A DNA stretch of 64,000 bases from Agelaius tricolor (GCA_023055355.1 JALJCS010000002.1:82981001-83045000), one strand, 5' to 3'. Shown: positions 1-12,600, numbered from the stretch's first letter. Program-made: numbers and translations. The notes: generated by a model not told the origin, from the letters alone.

Positions 1-1
1 G

Positions 2-727
2 GAGGTGGCAGACAGTGATCTGCTTCTTAGTGAGGACAGAGCTAACGGGACTGACTCATCTGGAGAGAGTTTGACCACCACAACCTCTGAGTTGAGTGAT
101 CCAGCTCCCTTCAGTGCTGCTGTAAATGAAGAGATGCTTGAAATCATTCTGGATGGAAAACTAACTTATTGCCAGGAAGAAGCAAAAAGCAATATGATGG
201 TGGAACAGGCCATCCAGACTGACGTGGTGCCATATAGTTTGGATGTGGAGCAGCTCATTCAAAACATCTTCAGAGCTCAAGACACCTGTCCTCTAAGCCC
301 ACCTTCTTCACTGAAGGATCTGGGTGAATTTTCTCTTGGAAGCTTCAGTGATTCTGGTATCATAGTAGACTTAACCCCAAGTGATCCCAATTCTGCCATC
401 CTTTTGTCTCCTATGGAGTCTCCATGCAGGAAGGTGGAGTACAGAGTTAATGAAAACCGTTTCATGAAAGAACTTGATTTTACAGAAACTCACGATGATG
501 AAGCCTTTGAGTATGTTAATACAGGAATAAAGAGGAGATACTGGAGCAGCAGTCTCCTCGGGGATCTTCTGGCTGTAGCAGCCCCTGTTGTACCAACTAT
601 TTTGTGGGCTTTGAGTACTCAGAGAGGAGGAACAGATCCTATTTACAATATTGGAGCATTGCTTCGTGGTTGCTGCCTGGTGGCCCTGCACTCTTTACGC
701 CGAACACCCTTCAATATCAAAACCTAA
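2..727 (+). CDS. SYBU: Syntabulin, C-terminal part (last coding exon, cut by window edge)
   Basis: The reading frame is open from the left edge (first full codon at 2) to the TAA at 725-727, giving 241 residues with no upstream boundary visible. Human syntabulin is about 660 residues, so roughly the last third is here. The N-terminal part is acidic and Ser/Thr-rich. A hydrophobic stretch at about 557-615 (LLAVAAPVVPTILWAL) and a second at about 641-700 (YNIGALLRGCCLVAL) fit the C-terminal tail-anchor of the family. Syntabulin links kinesin-1 (KIF5B) to syntaxin-1 carriers and mitochondria for anterograde axonal transport. The identification rests on recall of the C-terminal sequence and on its convergent position next to EBAG9, as in human 8q23. 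The GTG at 5 is an internal valine codon, not a start. It could only otherwise be a syntabulin-like paralogue. Confidence 0.88.
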   Translation, partial: EVADSDLLLSEDRANGTDSSGESLTTTTSELSDPAPFSAAVNEEMLEIILDGKLTYCQEEAKSNMMVEQAIQTDVVPYSLDVEQLIQNIFRAQDTCPLSPPSSLKDLGEFSLGSFSDSGIIVDLTPSDPNSAILLSPMESPCRKVEYRVNENRFMKELDFTETHDDEAFEYVNTGIKRRYWSSSLLGDLLAVAAPVVPTILWALSTQRGGTDPIYNIGALLRGCCLVALHSLRRTPFNIKT

Positions 728-1665
728 ACTCTACTCTGGCACCAACTGGCTGAGGCAGAGAGAAAGAGGGATGAGATGGATTATAAAAGATTACTGTATA
801 TTCTGGCAGAGTCCATCCTTTGCTTTTGACTATTTAATTTGCACTATAAATCAGTTAAAAACATGTTCCTTGTCTCAAAATAAAAAAAATAAGCTGAACC
901 TCTTACTTCCACAAGATGTTTTTAACATACTGCTGCTTACAGAAATAGTCCCCCTGCTCCCTGGCATCATGTTCCTCCCCTGTGCTGGTGACTTTCTGGT
1001 GCCAGCACATCTGCACAGTGAACATAACCAGAGAAATAGGAATTCAAGCCTAGTGCTCTTTCATGTTCCACTGCTGAGCCAGGATTAAGCTCAGTCACTC
1101 TTCCTGGATGGTTCACTGAGCAAATGTAAAAGCACTTTGCACTGGCTCAAGGGTAGTGCGAGATGCACAAGGAACAAGTGGCTGGAGAAAGGTGGGGTAT
1201 TTCTCTAGACAGCACTAACCTTCTCCTAGGGTATCACACCTGTGCTCCAGAAAGCATGCTAGCGCTTTCCATTTGTTGTCCCAAGTGTCAATTCAATTTA
1301 GAGGTAAAACCCGTATTCCCCAGGCAGCTTCCAGCACATCGTTCGTGCCTGTCTCATGTAGTGCTCTTCTCAATTGTGCAATTGCTTGAGCATTTCACTG
1401 GTCTTGTGCGTATACAGGGACTGTAACCAAAAATGTACATTGTTGGGAGTCTTAACACTTGTTACAATGATAAGTATAGGCGTGGATACACTTTGGTTCT
1501 TAATGTTGTTTTAAAGTCTTTATGTATTGGAACCAGATAGTCTTTTGAGCCCTTTGAAATACTATGTATAAATGTATTGTGTTTTAACTTATTGTTTATT
1601 TAATTGCTTTATTGTAAATTACCTTTATAATCACAAGTTCAGTAAAGCATGATAGATATGTCAAA
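728..1665 (+). other. SYBU: SYBU 3' untranslated region
   Basis: Non-coding sequence follows the SYBU stop. An early AATAAA-type signal lies near 880 (in an A-rich run), but the best end is the AGTAAA at 1641-1646, which is followed by a GT/T-rich element at about 1663-1680. The last 150 bases are AT-rich with ATTTA-like motifs (tttatttaat near 1595), which often affect mRNA stability. The exact end is inferred. Confidence 0.6.
1641..1646 (+). promoter_or_regulatory. Candidate SYBU polyadenylation signal (AGTAAA)
   Basis: AGTAAA is a common variant of the poly(A) signal. It is followed about 20-35 bases later by a TGTG/TTTT-rich element typical of a downstream cleavage-stimulating site. The sequence context then changes from AT-rich 3'UTR to ordinary intergenic DNA. 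Confidence 0.5.
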
Positions 1666-2023
1666 TGTGTGAGTCTTTTATTGTAGAAAGGTATAAAAAA
1701 GTACCCCATTCTAGCTGAGCTGTCAGGTACAGGCTGAGCTAGAGGAGATACTGTATCAGGTACTGTTCCAGGAGATCAGAATTAGACTGAGAAAACCTGA
1801 ATACAGTTCCAAGTGTAAGCACTCACCAGGCTGATTAAAGGCTCCAGCTGGGCTGCAGTTGCACACACAGCCCACTCTGTTGCCTCACACTGGCTTCACA
1901 GATGCAAGTGACCTAATCTTTAACCCAGTGCAATCATCTGGAAACCTGTAACTCCTCAGCACTGCAATGCCAGAACAATACCAGTCTTTCTGGCATTTTA
2001 CCCATCTGACAGTCATGTGGTCT

Positions 2024-2041
2024 CAGTGTGCATGCACACTG
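2024..2041. repeat. 18-bp perfect palindrome with alternating purine-pyrimidine core
   Basis: CAGTGTGCATGCACACTG is identical to its own reverse complement. The inner 14 bases alternate purine and pyrimidine, the composition that favours Z-DNA under supercoiling. It lies about 360 bp past the SYBU 3' end. No function is claimed. Confidence 0.6.
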
Positions 2042-2953
2042 TGACCATCAAAACATTAATTCTCTATGTCCAAAACCCAATGCTACCCAACAAGCAAAAC
2101 AGTGGGGTTTGTCTGGCTCTACCCAAGCTTTCAACCCCACCTCTGGCCATTTAAACCTCACTGGCCTCCTGTTGTCCTCTTCACCAAAACAAGTGTAGTA
2201 TTTCCTTGTGTTCCCCAGAGAAGAAGGAATCCAGGGAAACCTGACAGTGCCATATTATTGCTCTGCAGTATTTGGGAAGGAAGTTATGAGTACTCCACAA
2301 AGGAGTATAATTGGCCGTGTGTGGGGAGCATTTGCAACACTCAACAGGGTGATACTGATATCTACAGAGGTGACTTGCACACCTTTCATGTCCCTGTGGT
2401 GCCTGAGTGGTGAATTACTTTGTGTTTGCAGTAGAGATTCTAGAGGCTTCATTAAGCATTACATTAAGGAAGGGAACTCTAACATATCATTTGAAGTAAT
2501 ATAATCCCCATCTAACAGAGATGGACATGAGAGCATCTTGCTTACATTGCCATAACTTTGTCTTCCATGCTCTCCCACCTTCTTGGGTGCCCGCAGCCAT
2601 CTGGCTTGCCTTGTGACACTGCTGCACTGCATATTACTCAAATGTCACTTTCAAAAGCTTTTACATTAAAGGGACACTAGGGCAAACATTACCAGTTGGA
2701 GATATTATCAATATAAATTTTACACAACCATGGAATAGGCAGATCTCATAACAAGAACAATGTCAAAGTTTCTTTCTGCCCTTAAGATTCTTCAGTCAGT
2801 TCAACTCTCCTACATTTAACTACTGCTCATCGAGAGGTGACAGCATTCCAATCACATTCCTGATAAAAGCCTTTGCTGTGATCTCTAGCTAAAATTCAGC
2901 TCACTTCTAAGCTTCCACCTTTCCTCCTCCACACTGCAAGGACATAGACAGCT

Positions 2954-2979
2954 CAAAGTACCCTTGTAAGGGTACTTTG
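2954..2979. repeat. 12-bp perfect inverted repeat with 2-nt loop
   Basis: The left arm CAAAGTACCCTT (2954-2965) and the right arm AAGGGTACTTTG (2968-2979) are exact reverse complements around GT. They could form a short hairpin. The site lies between the SYBU and EBAG9 3' ends and does not look like part of a CR1 element. Confidence 0.6.
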
Positions 2980-3539
2980 TAAGACCACACCTGAATTACT
3001 GTAATTCACCAGTCTCAGATTTTGGTCTTTGTTCCACGATTCGTAGAGGATATGCCAGTTGGTGCTCCAAACATACCAAGTTCACTTTTTTCCCTCTAGT
3101 ATTACATGAAAGTCTTAGTCATGTCTCACCTGAATCTCACTGGTGATGTACACAACTAGGGGAGGATCACCAGCCTACAAACAGTTCAATAGAAACTCCC
3201 ATCCTTTTTTTCTGAGTTTAGAAAATGCTCATACCCACACCCCTACCTCACTGGGAAGTCTTATCTCAAAATATGCAGGTGAGGAGGACATGCAGCTCAT
3301 ACATTATAGGTAAAAGAGTGAACACTTGAATTCGGGCTTAGGGCATAGGAACCAAATCAGCTTCTTCCTGGGCTGAGGGGATGCATGTTCATAATCCCAC
3401 TATACATTTTATTTCTAATCCAGGGACAAAAAAAGCCTTTCATATTCAGCTTAAGAAGTGCCCAACATGCCCTGCTGTTGAAAATGTTGAGGTTCAGGCA
3501 TTTGACTTCCTTCCCACTAGAGATTCATCTCTATCCTTC

Positions 3540-3790
3540 ACAGAATCACAGAATGCATCAGGTTGAAAGGCACCACAATTGGTCATCTGGTCCAACCTCC
3601 CTTCTCAAGCAGGGAGCACATGGCACAGAATTGCATCCAGGCACTTCTTGAGTATCTTTAGGGGTGGGGAGACTACAACCTCTCTGGGCAATCTGTTCCA
3701 GTGCATACTCAAGTGAGGAAGTTCTTCCTCATGTCGAGGTGGAACTTGCTGTGCATCAATTTCTGCTTGTTGACTCTTTTCACCCTTCCT
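3540..3790 (-). mobile_element. CR1 LINE 3'-end fragment, minus strand
   Basis: The segment opens with the reverse complement of the CR1 3' octamer repeat (cacagaatcacagaatg). It continues with the familiar antisense CR1 3' sequence (gtccaacctccc, ctctctgggcaatctgttccag, aagttcttcctcatgtc). It is 5'-truncated, as almost all CR1 copies are, and carries no usable reverse transcriptase. Confidence 0.85.
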
Positions 3791-5689
3791 TATGTCCTTT
3801 TCACAAGGCTGTTCCCAACTTGTAATTACACATTTCTCCTGCCTTTCCCTGCAAATCAACTCTCTCTTAATCCCAAACTCCTGAAACTTATTTAGTAGTT
3901 TTACATATGCTCTATATAAGTAAATATTTCACTCCAAATCCCTTCAGACAAATGAGCACAGGACCTGGCAAGCACAAACAACTACAGCACAGTCAAGGAA
4001 AGGATTTTCAGTCATCCTGGCAGGTCAATCCTCCACAGTCAAGAATATCAGTGAAAGCAATAAAGTCCAGCTTTCAGCCAAGAAAGAAAGAAAAAAAAAA
4101 AAACCACATGGCCAACAACTAAAATATGAATGAGAAAAGGAGGAGCATATGGCAGTAGAAGGGAAAGACAAGAAATGCATACAGGGGTGTACAGGATCTT
4201 CAAGAAACTCAAACCAATGGAAAAAAATAGTATCAGAGCAGCAGCCTCAGTAAGCTTAGCAAAAGTGTTTTCCTATTTATCAAGGATAAAAAAAATCAAT
4301 ATTTAGGAAGGAGGAAAGAAGAGAGACCACAGGAGAAAGACAAAACTGATACTAATGCATGGGTTATCACCATTCAAGAGACTTCCTCCAAGAGCAGAGT
4401 CCTCCCTACTGGCACCATGTCAACACAGGGCAGAGATGGAGGAATCTCCAGAGCAGCTGTGCTCAAATTTAGCAGGTAGATGGAAGAACAGCAAAGCAGT
4501 ACACAGCAGGAGAGGAGGGAAAAGCAATGCAGGAGGAGTCCCAAGCAGAAGGTGGCAGAACTCAAGGGTTTTTTAAATGGCTGAAGGCTCAATGATCAAA
4601 TGTGCTTTCATGATGTATTTAAGGGGCTTTATTTGCAACTTAGTAACTCACCCACCTGTTGTTATTTTTAATAAATAGTATTGATTTACATCTACTTTAT
4701 AGTGTCTCAAAAATAGCAACAGTAATCACTAATTTTCTAAAAGATGAGACATAGCTTCCAACAATTTCACATTAAACAGGCAGTAGATAGCCAGTTTCCT
4801 TGCCCTGTGTCAGCAATAGTTAAAGAATTGTGACTGGTACCTCCTTGCTTCTTGAGTGCTGTTAAAAGAACAAACACAGATTGTTATTAAACCTGATTCA
4901 TAAACTTTCTCACCTCCCATCCCTTGTCAAATACTTTGGAGGTGTAGTAGGAAAAGATTTGCTTGCCATACTGCTGCAGTGAAGTCTGCACTTGAAATAA
5001 TCTGTTCTACTCCAGCCAGCAGACTTGTGCAGAAATCATGCATGGCATTATTGGCTTCAAAATATATTTCAAAATTTAACATCTGAAAATTGCTGTCACA
5101 TCAGTTGACCTGTGCAAGATTTGAACCTATGTGACAAGTATACTTAAAATTTTTTAAAAACTTTTCTCTGGGAGTAAAGCCATTAAAATTAATTCTTACT
5201 GTGTTGTTTTCTCAATTACTTATACTCTAAGCAAAATTTGTGCCAGAACTTACTAGAACTTAGTTACAAATTCTATTTTTGTAGGCAGGAAAGATCTAGT
5301 CACATGCCCCCTCCTCCCCTTCCCATTCTCTTACAACTGACACTTCCTGGGCTGTCCCTGGTTGAACAGGAAACAAGTCTCCTGTGCAAAATGCGCCGAT
5401 GTCACTCACCTGTCATAAGGTAAGAAATCCATACAACCCACAAATCAGGGATAATAGCACCCACACAACAGAACCTGGAAAAAGCATTCACTGAAGCATT
5501 GGGCTGGATGAAGCACCTAGACCCCAACCCCCTCCCATCTCTTTCCAGCAGACATTGAACTTTTTCATTAAAGCACTGTTTCCTTCTACTGCACATATAC
5601 CATTCATGCTTCACCAGGGGAATTACAGAGTAAACACACACAGAAAGTGTGCAAAAAATGGAGTTTGAAAATTGCTTGTAACTGAACTG

Positions 5690-6565
5690 AGAATTTTCAC
5701 ACTAGCTTTATTAGCAGAAGACACAATTTTCCTTCTTAATTACACTAACTATGCAATGACTATAAGATGTGAGGATCCCTATCTCTAGTAAGTATAAGAA
5801 TTTCTACTAGAAATACAAATTTACCAATACAAGTAAATTAGTAAAATGCTCCCTTACATTCGCATTAACCCTTTGTAGGCTGCACCACTCCTGTGTAGTG
5901 ATGCCACTGCTGGCAGTCAATGCAGTGTCAAGTGTAAATTGGGAGCATAGGAAGCTGCAAGTGACAAAGTGACAAGAAATCCACTTTCAGTGTTCAGCTG
6001 CATAACCCACCAGGAGCACATTTGGAGTTGCAGGTCATCAATAATAAGTTCTTTTCTTCCACACAGTATGATCTCCCATGGAGAACTTTCAAGTGTTTAC
6101 AAATACTTTCATAAAAGAGCAAAAGCAGACTTTTTCATCAGGCAGGAAACAAAAGGTTCTTTAAAACTGTTTAATTACATGTTTCAGGTAAGCACAGACA
6201 ATACAGGTAGACTTCCCACCACTCAATATTTACATTCTTTTCTCTAGGCTTGAGCTGTTCATTTAGAGTGTTTTTCAATCAACATCCCTGTCAATCACTT
6301 GCTGCAAAGAAGGGTGCTGGAAAAGAACTATTGCAGGAAACATTCCATCAAGGCATGATTTTCTGTAGGGCTTTTCTTCTTTAAGAACTACGTACTAGTA
6401 GTTCAAGATATTTTGGGAAAATCCTGGCTTCCAAGATGACCTGAAGAATGCATTGAAACCAAGCAGTGAGTTGAAGTCCTATAAATAGTTAAATCAATAC
6501 CAATATGTATCTTGTGGAGCTGAAATTCTCTTTTCACCGGCACTGCCATTGCTGTGTGGCTTCTG
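5690..6565 (-). other. EBAG9: EBAG9 3' untranslated region (extent inferred)
   Basis: This is sequence downstream of the EBAG9 stop on the minus strand. It is bounded here by the AATAAA at 5707-5712 (read on minus). A more distal AATAAA at 4628-4633 could give a 1.9-kb 3'UTR instead. No other gene signal occurs in this stretch. Confidence 0.45.
5707..5712 (-). promoter_or_regulatory. Candidate EBAG9 polyadenylation signal (AATAAA)
   Basis: The plus strand reads TTTATT, i.e. AATAAA on the minus strand in the context TGCTAATAAAGC, about 850 nt after the EBAG9 stop. A GTGTG stretch follows directly. The alternative at 4628-4633 cannot be excluded. Confidence 0.4.
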
Positions 6566-6686
6566 TTAGGACAGTTTTACACCAATTTTGTTTTGTTCCT
6601 TTTTCATTAGCCTTTGTGCCTCTTTCTCCATTTTCTTTCGCTGTTGTTCTGCTGCTCTTTTTTCCCTTTCTGCTATCTTCTGTTGT
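6566..6686 (-). CDS. EBAG9: EBAG9 coding exon 6 (last), coiled-coil C-terminus
   Basis: The acceptor TTACAG precedes 6686 (phase 2 intron). The exon encodes R/QQKIAEREKRAAEQQRKK..., a Lys/Glu/Gln-rich helix, and ends GVKLS with TAA at 6566-6568. Length 121 nt including the stop. Confidence 0.96.
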
Positions 6687-9600
6687 CTGTAATTAAAGAA
6701 AACATGAATTGCTAAATAATACACAATTTTCAGCATGGTCATACCTTAAGTTCCTGTCAATACATAGGTTATTATAACTAATAAAAACAGAGCATCAGCC
6801 TATTGTCATTAGGCTCAGAACAGTCCTTCTTTTACTGTGCTGAAGTCCTTTTTTTGGATTAATCTAGAAATGTAGACTATTCTGAGTTGGAACCCACAAG
6901 GATCATCAAAGTCCAACTCCTGGCCTACACAGGACCATCCCCATGAATCACATCACATGCCTCAGAGTATTCTTCAAACAATTCTGGCAGGCTTGGTGCT
7001 GTGACCACTTCCCTGACCAGCCTGTTCCAGTGATCACACTCCAGGTGAAGAACTTTTTCATAATATCCAACCCAACCCAATCTAGTTTTAGGCAGTAATA
7101 TTTGTTCAATTATTCATCAATTTAAAAGCCACTAGCTTCTCAGAGTAAATGAATCAGTGAGAGTACATGACAGTTGTAAGGCCTAGAGGAAAAACTAAAA
7201 ATCTATGTAATACTTTCAGCAGCAGCTCAAAAGTTTTGAGTTTTTGCTGGTTTAGGGATATTTTTGAGTTTGTCACCCATTGCTGTACATTCTACCTGAC
7301 AGCTGACAGAGCTGTCAATCCAGCAATATGCAGAGTAATAATATTTGCCACATTACAGTGGCAGATTTTTATATTTCCCACATATCTGAACTGATGCAAA
7401 AAGAAAGAGGCACTGTGCTTCTTCACCAGCCAATATACAGAGACAGTAAAGTTCCAAAAAGCTGCATGTTATTAATGCTGCTGTTCACGAGCAGTTCTGA
7501 AGGGAGGGATCGTGGCAGCTCCTGTTTCTTTCCCTAGGATGACCCACAGGACATGGAGCTCCTGTGCACAGCAGTGGTTTCATCACACCCTCTACAGTCT
7601 GGGAACCTGCACTCAGTTCTGCCCAGAGAGAGACCTTCAACTCACCTCAGACACAGCAACTGGCCAACAAAAATACAAGTAGCTGTTATAAACTAAAAAT
7701 GTGTGAGTTCAACTGCTTCCACTGGGATGAAAACTTCGTTGGTAATATTAAGTCTGAAGTTGTAGATAGGTATCTAAAATTTGCCAATGAAACTAAGTTC
7801 CAACTAACTCAAGTTAACTGAAAATGCAGTTTTTCATCCACTATACCAAGTCACCACTGACTGGAAAATTTCAGTGTATCCCAGCTTAGAATCTGTGGAA
7901 AATGGGGAAAAAAGAGACTACAGGAACTTCTCATGCTCTGATAGCCTACTCTTCAGCACTTTCTGCATGCCTTAATTCCAGGGAGCATTTGACTTACTAT
8001 ATGTGCTCATTTCAACTGTTATGCTTGTACATAAACTCACCAGAGAGGCCACAGGACAGTCTTCACCGCTAATTAGAAGGACACAGCCCCCTTCTGCATA
8101 AGTAATCAACATTCCATTGCTACACAAAAATTATTCTGGTCTTACTAAGCACCCACAGGTACCAGACACAGCAGGCTAAGGGAGATCCTCACTTTTTCTG
8201 CACACTCATTTCATTCTCCAAAAGCACCACTGGAGTACAGTCAGCATTAACACTCTGGAACATTAGAGGACTGTCCTCTATTTGGCAGTCTGAAATATTA
8301 TACAAGCTTCTTTCAAGTGTTACGCTTACACATTAAGTCACCAGAGTGGCCACAGGATCTTCGGATCATTTTGCAGATCAAGATGCAGACTTCTATCATT
8401 AAGAAGAGACTCCATAGCACTTCCTTACTACACTCTGTTGAAAGCAGAGTCAGGCCTGACCAGTTTTATGTTAAATGTTTTGCTTAAGTTTTATGTTAAA
8501 TGTCAGATGTTAAAAACACCGGTGATGTCTACTGCACGAGAAATTAAACCCAGTCGGGATTTCTTTATCAATGTCGCTAAAAATCAGCCAGGACTTGACT
8601 CATTTACAGATAAACATTGTTATTTCTGTGTCATGAATAAAACAAAGGTTTTACTTCACCCAGCTGGGATACAGCTTACATAATGACCAGCTGTATATAG
8701 AGGTAGCCAGCCATAGCTGGACAAGCAGTAAGCCATAGACATCTGGAGTTCTAATTGTATTTAATCTGCTGGAAGTATTTAGACACACATCCCTTCTATA
8801 ACAACTGCAGTTTGATATTTTAGTGAGGCCAAAAAGAAATCCTATGAGAAGTAACCATTTGAGTTGAACTCTTTCAACAGTAAAGATGGTAGGCTGAAAT
8901 CTTTAGGATAGGTTCAACCAAATATCATGACACTTTGAAAAATTAAAGCTTTTGGGAAACCCCACTGCTATCACGATGTAAAAGATTGCTCTTCCTAAGT
9001 ATTCTAGAGCATGAACCTGACTGTTGGCAAACAATATAACTTAGCTGGAAATATTCACTGCACAAATTTTACACTCCAAGAATAAACTGGCATATACATA
9101 CACCAGGTAATTTAATAGCTAATTCACGTATGACAAACCACCTGTAATGGAATGTGGCAAGGGTTAAGTAAATACAATGCAGCATCTGCAGGTGCAAAAG
9201 TAGCTGCATTGTATTTACTTTACTTTTATTTCTCCATAAAAAAACAAACAAACAAAAAAGAGTATTTTCACTGCACCATAGCTATTAAAGATCTTACTGA
9301 GTCTATTGATATTCTTTACAGGAAAAAGTACTATCTGTGGAACCAAAACAGCCCAAAAGCACATCTTTCATATCACAAAGCTTGTACTTCAGTACAAAAC
9401 CTGAAACAGTAATGAAGTTTAAAAAAAAAAAAAAAAAAGACCAGGAAGGTTTTGATCAGAATGTACACACTGATACCAGATAAAGTTTACAAAAATATTT
9501 GCATTACAACACTATTTTCACATGTTAAGCTGCTGCAAAGCAAGACTGACAGAGATAATAAATTGAATAAATTCTAATTATGATTAGCACATTGAAAATG

Positions 9601-12600
9601 AGCTGGTAACTTCCCTGTTGTCTTATTCCACAGATTGAAAATGTAAATTTTTCAAAACATTAAAATAAACACTTGATCAGATTCCTCTCTTCTTTCCCTC
9701 ACAATACCTATTTTCCTTAGAATGATTTTTGACTATATCATGTCTTTATTTCACTAGTGGACCACAGAAGCCATGTGCTTGTAATTAAGTTAGTAGAATT
9801 ACAACAGCCTAGGAAGCTAAAGCTATCTGAGGCTGGTTACCTGACTATGTAGCAAGCAATAAAATTTGATACAACTGTAAGTCACTACCAGTTCAAATCA
9901 TTGTGTATGATTAACTTAAACTTAATTTGCATCTCTTTACTCTCCATACCCCTTAAAGGAAAGGAAAAAGGAACACAAACTGAACGGCTGAAGCATTCAC
10001 ACTAACTCTGTGCAAGACTTTGATTTTACGTTCAGCTAGTTTAGTTAAATTAGAAAAGCCTAGCTCCTACAGGGATTCCAAGAACATACTCATCACTTCA
10101 CCTTCTACCCTGAACTATTTTTACCTTAAGCACATGGTTGTGATACTTTTTATAAGGACATCAAGTGGTATTTTACCTAATCAAGTAATGTGATCTGAAC
10201 ATAATAAATTGTTGGGATTGGTGGAGGGCCATTTTTTAGCACCTGCATGTGCATGTGTTAATGTGTTGTTCCAGTGTTCCAGTGATTTTCAGATGTCCTC
10301 TACTATCTCATTTATTAAATTAATTAGATCCAAAATGTCTTCTGGTGAGTACTAGTTACACAGAGATTAGATGCATAAAAATAATTTGTCTTAAGAGGAG
10401 TTTAACAATTCTTGGCACTTACCAGGAAGGTGTCAAATAAACAAATGTGATTCTTTTACATGTAAAACCTTTATATAGTGTTATATTAATTTCAGTTACC
10501 TAAGAACTTCTTCTGCCTGCCAAGCAGCATCTTCCTCTTCTTCCCAGGCATTTGTATTTTCTTGCCAAGTATCCAGGTCTCCCAGTTCAGGCTGAAACAA
10601 AGAGAAGTTCTAAGCACATGGAAAATTAAATAAAACACTGGTGTGTGACTGCCAGAGTGGCTCCTGGATGACAGCAAAGTTTCCTTAACATATTTTTAAC
10701 CTTAATGCTTCAGACTTACAGAAATATTTGAGGTATGGCAGTGCTTCTCATCTTATGGTCCATGCTTTTTTTCCTGCTATAATACTGAGTTTTTTCAGTT
10801 GTCAAAGGGTTTTTTGGACAAAGACAGGAAGGAAGTAGTGGAGTGCATTTTTAGCAAGAGGAAGATAGATTGAGCAGATTAAATGAGTAGATAATGCAAA
10901 AGATTTCTGGCAGTTGCATGGACAAACCAACACGTACATCCACTTGTTTTTATGTCCAGTATCAGCTGAGTGACACTTTTACTAACTAAAAGTCCTTTCC
11001 TGAACTATTTTCATAAAGGACAGTGCAAGGAGGTGGAATGACCATTCTGTACTGCTTCCTGCCCGTACCCTTTTGTGCACAATGTTTATCAAAAGAGAAA
11101 CACTGTTAAAAAAGGCAAAGGGCAAAGGAGGGAGAGCATCTCCTGCTAACTGGCCAGGCCGTTAGGCAACTAGACAATTTTTTCAAAGGATAAGGAGTAA
11201 AAATTAGGAGGCTGCTACATTACAATCCCTACACAAAAAGGAAGGGAGAAGCAGAAGGTTAAAAATGGGTCCAAAACAATATAGCAAAGTTAACTTAGAA
11301 GTTTTCAAAAAAGCCTTCTACTCTTTTGTTAGTAACTTACTGTGTAAAATCCAAAACTTACAGTTCATTGCTTTAGCAGATTTGCAAGCCCATAAGTATA
11401 TGGAAGCTTCTGACCTTTTTATCACTGATCTGTCAAATTTCTCAGCAGAACATATTGGACTACTTCATTCTTCACTCAATTTTAAAACAATTTGCATCCC
11501 CAACTATTCCAATTACTTCCCACAATGGACATCTTAGGCAGACTATTCCTTCCCGTAGAGAATATCATTTAACTGACAAATACAAGATCAATACTTAAAG
11601 CATACTTACAGATTGGTGAATAAAAGGAATATCTTGTGTGGCTGCTAATCTGCTAGAGAATCCTGTGTTTCCCTCTGGAATCCCAAAATTTAAAGGCTCT
11701 CGTTTTTTAATAACTATCTGAAAATATTCAAAAAAAGGAACAAAAAAGTGGTAGATTAAGGCACTGCAGAGATTCCTTTGTGATCATATAACTCTGTGCC
11801 CACGAAAGTTCAGCTACACAACACCTCACTGTGTCTTAAGCCTGGACAGGTTCTTAAAGCAGCACAGCAAAATGAACTTGTAAGTGAAAGACAAATACAA
11901 AAGACAAGAACTCCTCCTCCCCCAACTAGTGTATTCTTTAGTCACATAGAAAACTGTGACTGTATCAAGACAGAGAATGGGCACAAAGAATCACAAATCA
12001 AACAGCCACATCTCCCAGTACTCATAAAAGCTACCAATTATGTGATATATTGCTTGGAGAAATCCTGCTTCTGTGACAGGTCACTTTAAAGTACTACTTT
12101 TGAGGACGGTGCTGTCTGCCCAGTTGTACTGCACTGTAATGTCAGCTCTCTCACATACTCCAGTATCTGTGTAGTTTCAATAGCTGCAAATTTTCTGTCA
12201 ACATTAACTAGTAAGCTCTGTACTGGTTTGGCTGAAAAGTAGTGCTTTTCCCAAAAGAGTTGCCAAGATCACATATCCTTTTCACTTGTCTTGACCACAA
12301 GTCAGAAACTTTGTTTAGCCTACTTCGAGCCTCTTCTGCTTCCTAATGAGGCAGATCCACAGTTCCACTGCCTGTATGCTTGTATCAATCCAAGAAAGGA
12401 AACAGGACTAGACAATCTTATTGTCTTATTGAGCAATGACAAACTGTTATTTGACTGATGTTCTATTTCCAAATAGGTCAGTATAGATGAGCGACAACAT
12501 GAGCAGACTGTACCTCAAATCTGAGGCTTTATATTGAGACATTCAGTGGAAATAAACACAAATTCATACTGAATGGTGTTAATTTGGCCAAGTTAACAGG

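Larger units (their letters stand above)
1666..5690. other. Intergenic region between convergent SYBU and EBAG9
   Basis: About 4 kb lie between the two 3' ends. Apart from the CR1 fragment and the palindromes listed separately, I see no coding exon or RNA gene. Short open frames here have no recognisable protein content and lack splice context. An A-rich run is at 4090-4103. Confidence 0.6.
6687..10499 (-). other. EBAG9: EBAG9 intron (between coding exons 5 and 6)
   Basis: The donor is GTAACT at 10499 and the acceptor is TTACAG ending at 6687, both on the minus strand. The intron contains a CR1 fragment (6860-7090), a partial local duplication (8011-8056 versus 8309-8356), a perfect stem-loop (9166-9220) and an 18-A run (9421-9438). 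No additional exon is recognisable. Confidence 0.85.

Noticed and set aside
5..7. GTG as the start of the first protein
   Set aside because: The frame is open further upstream to the window edge; this is an internal valine of the SYBU exon.
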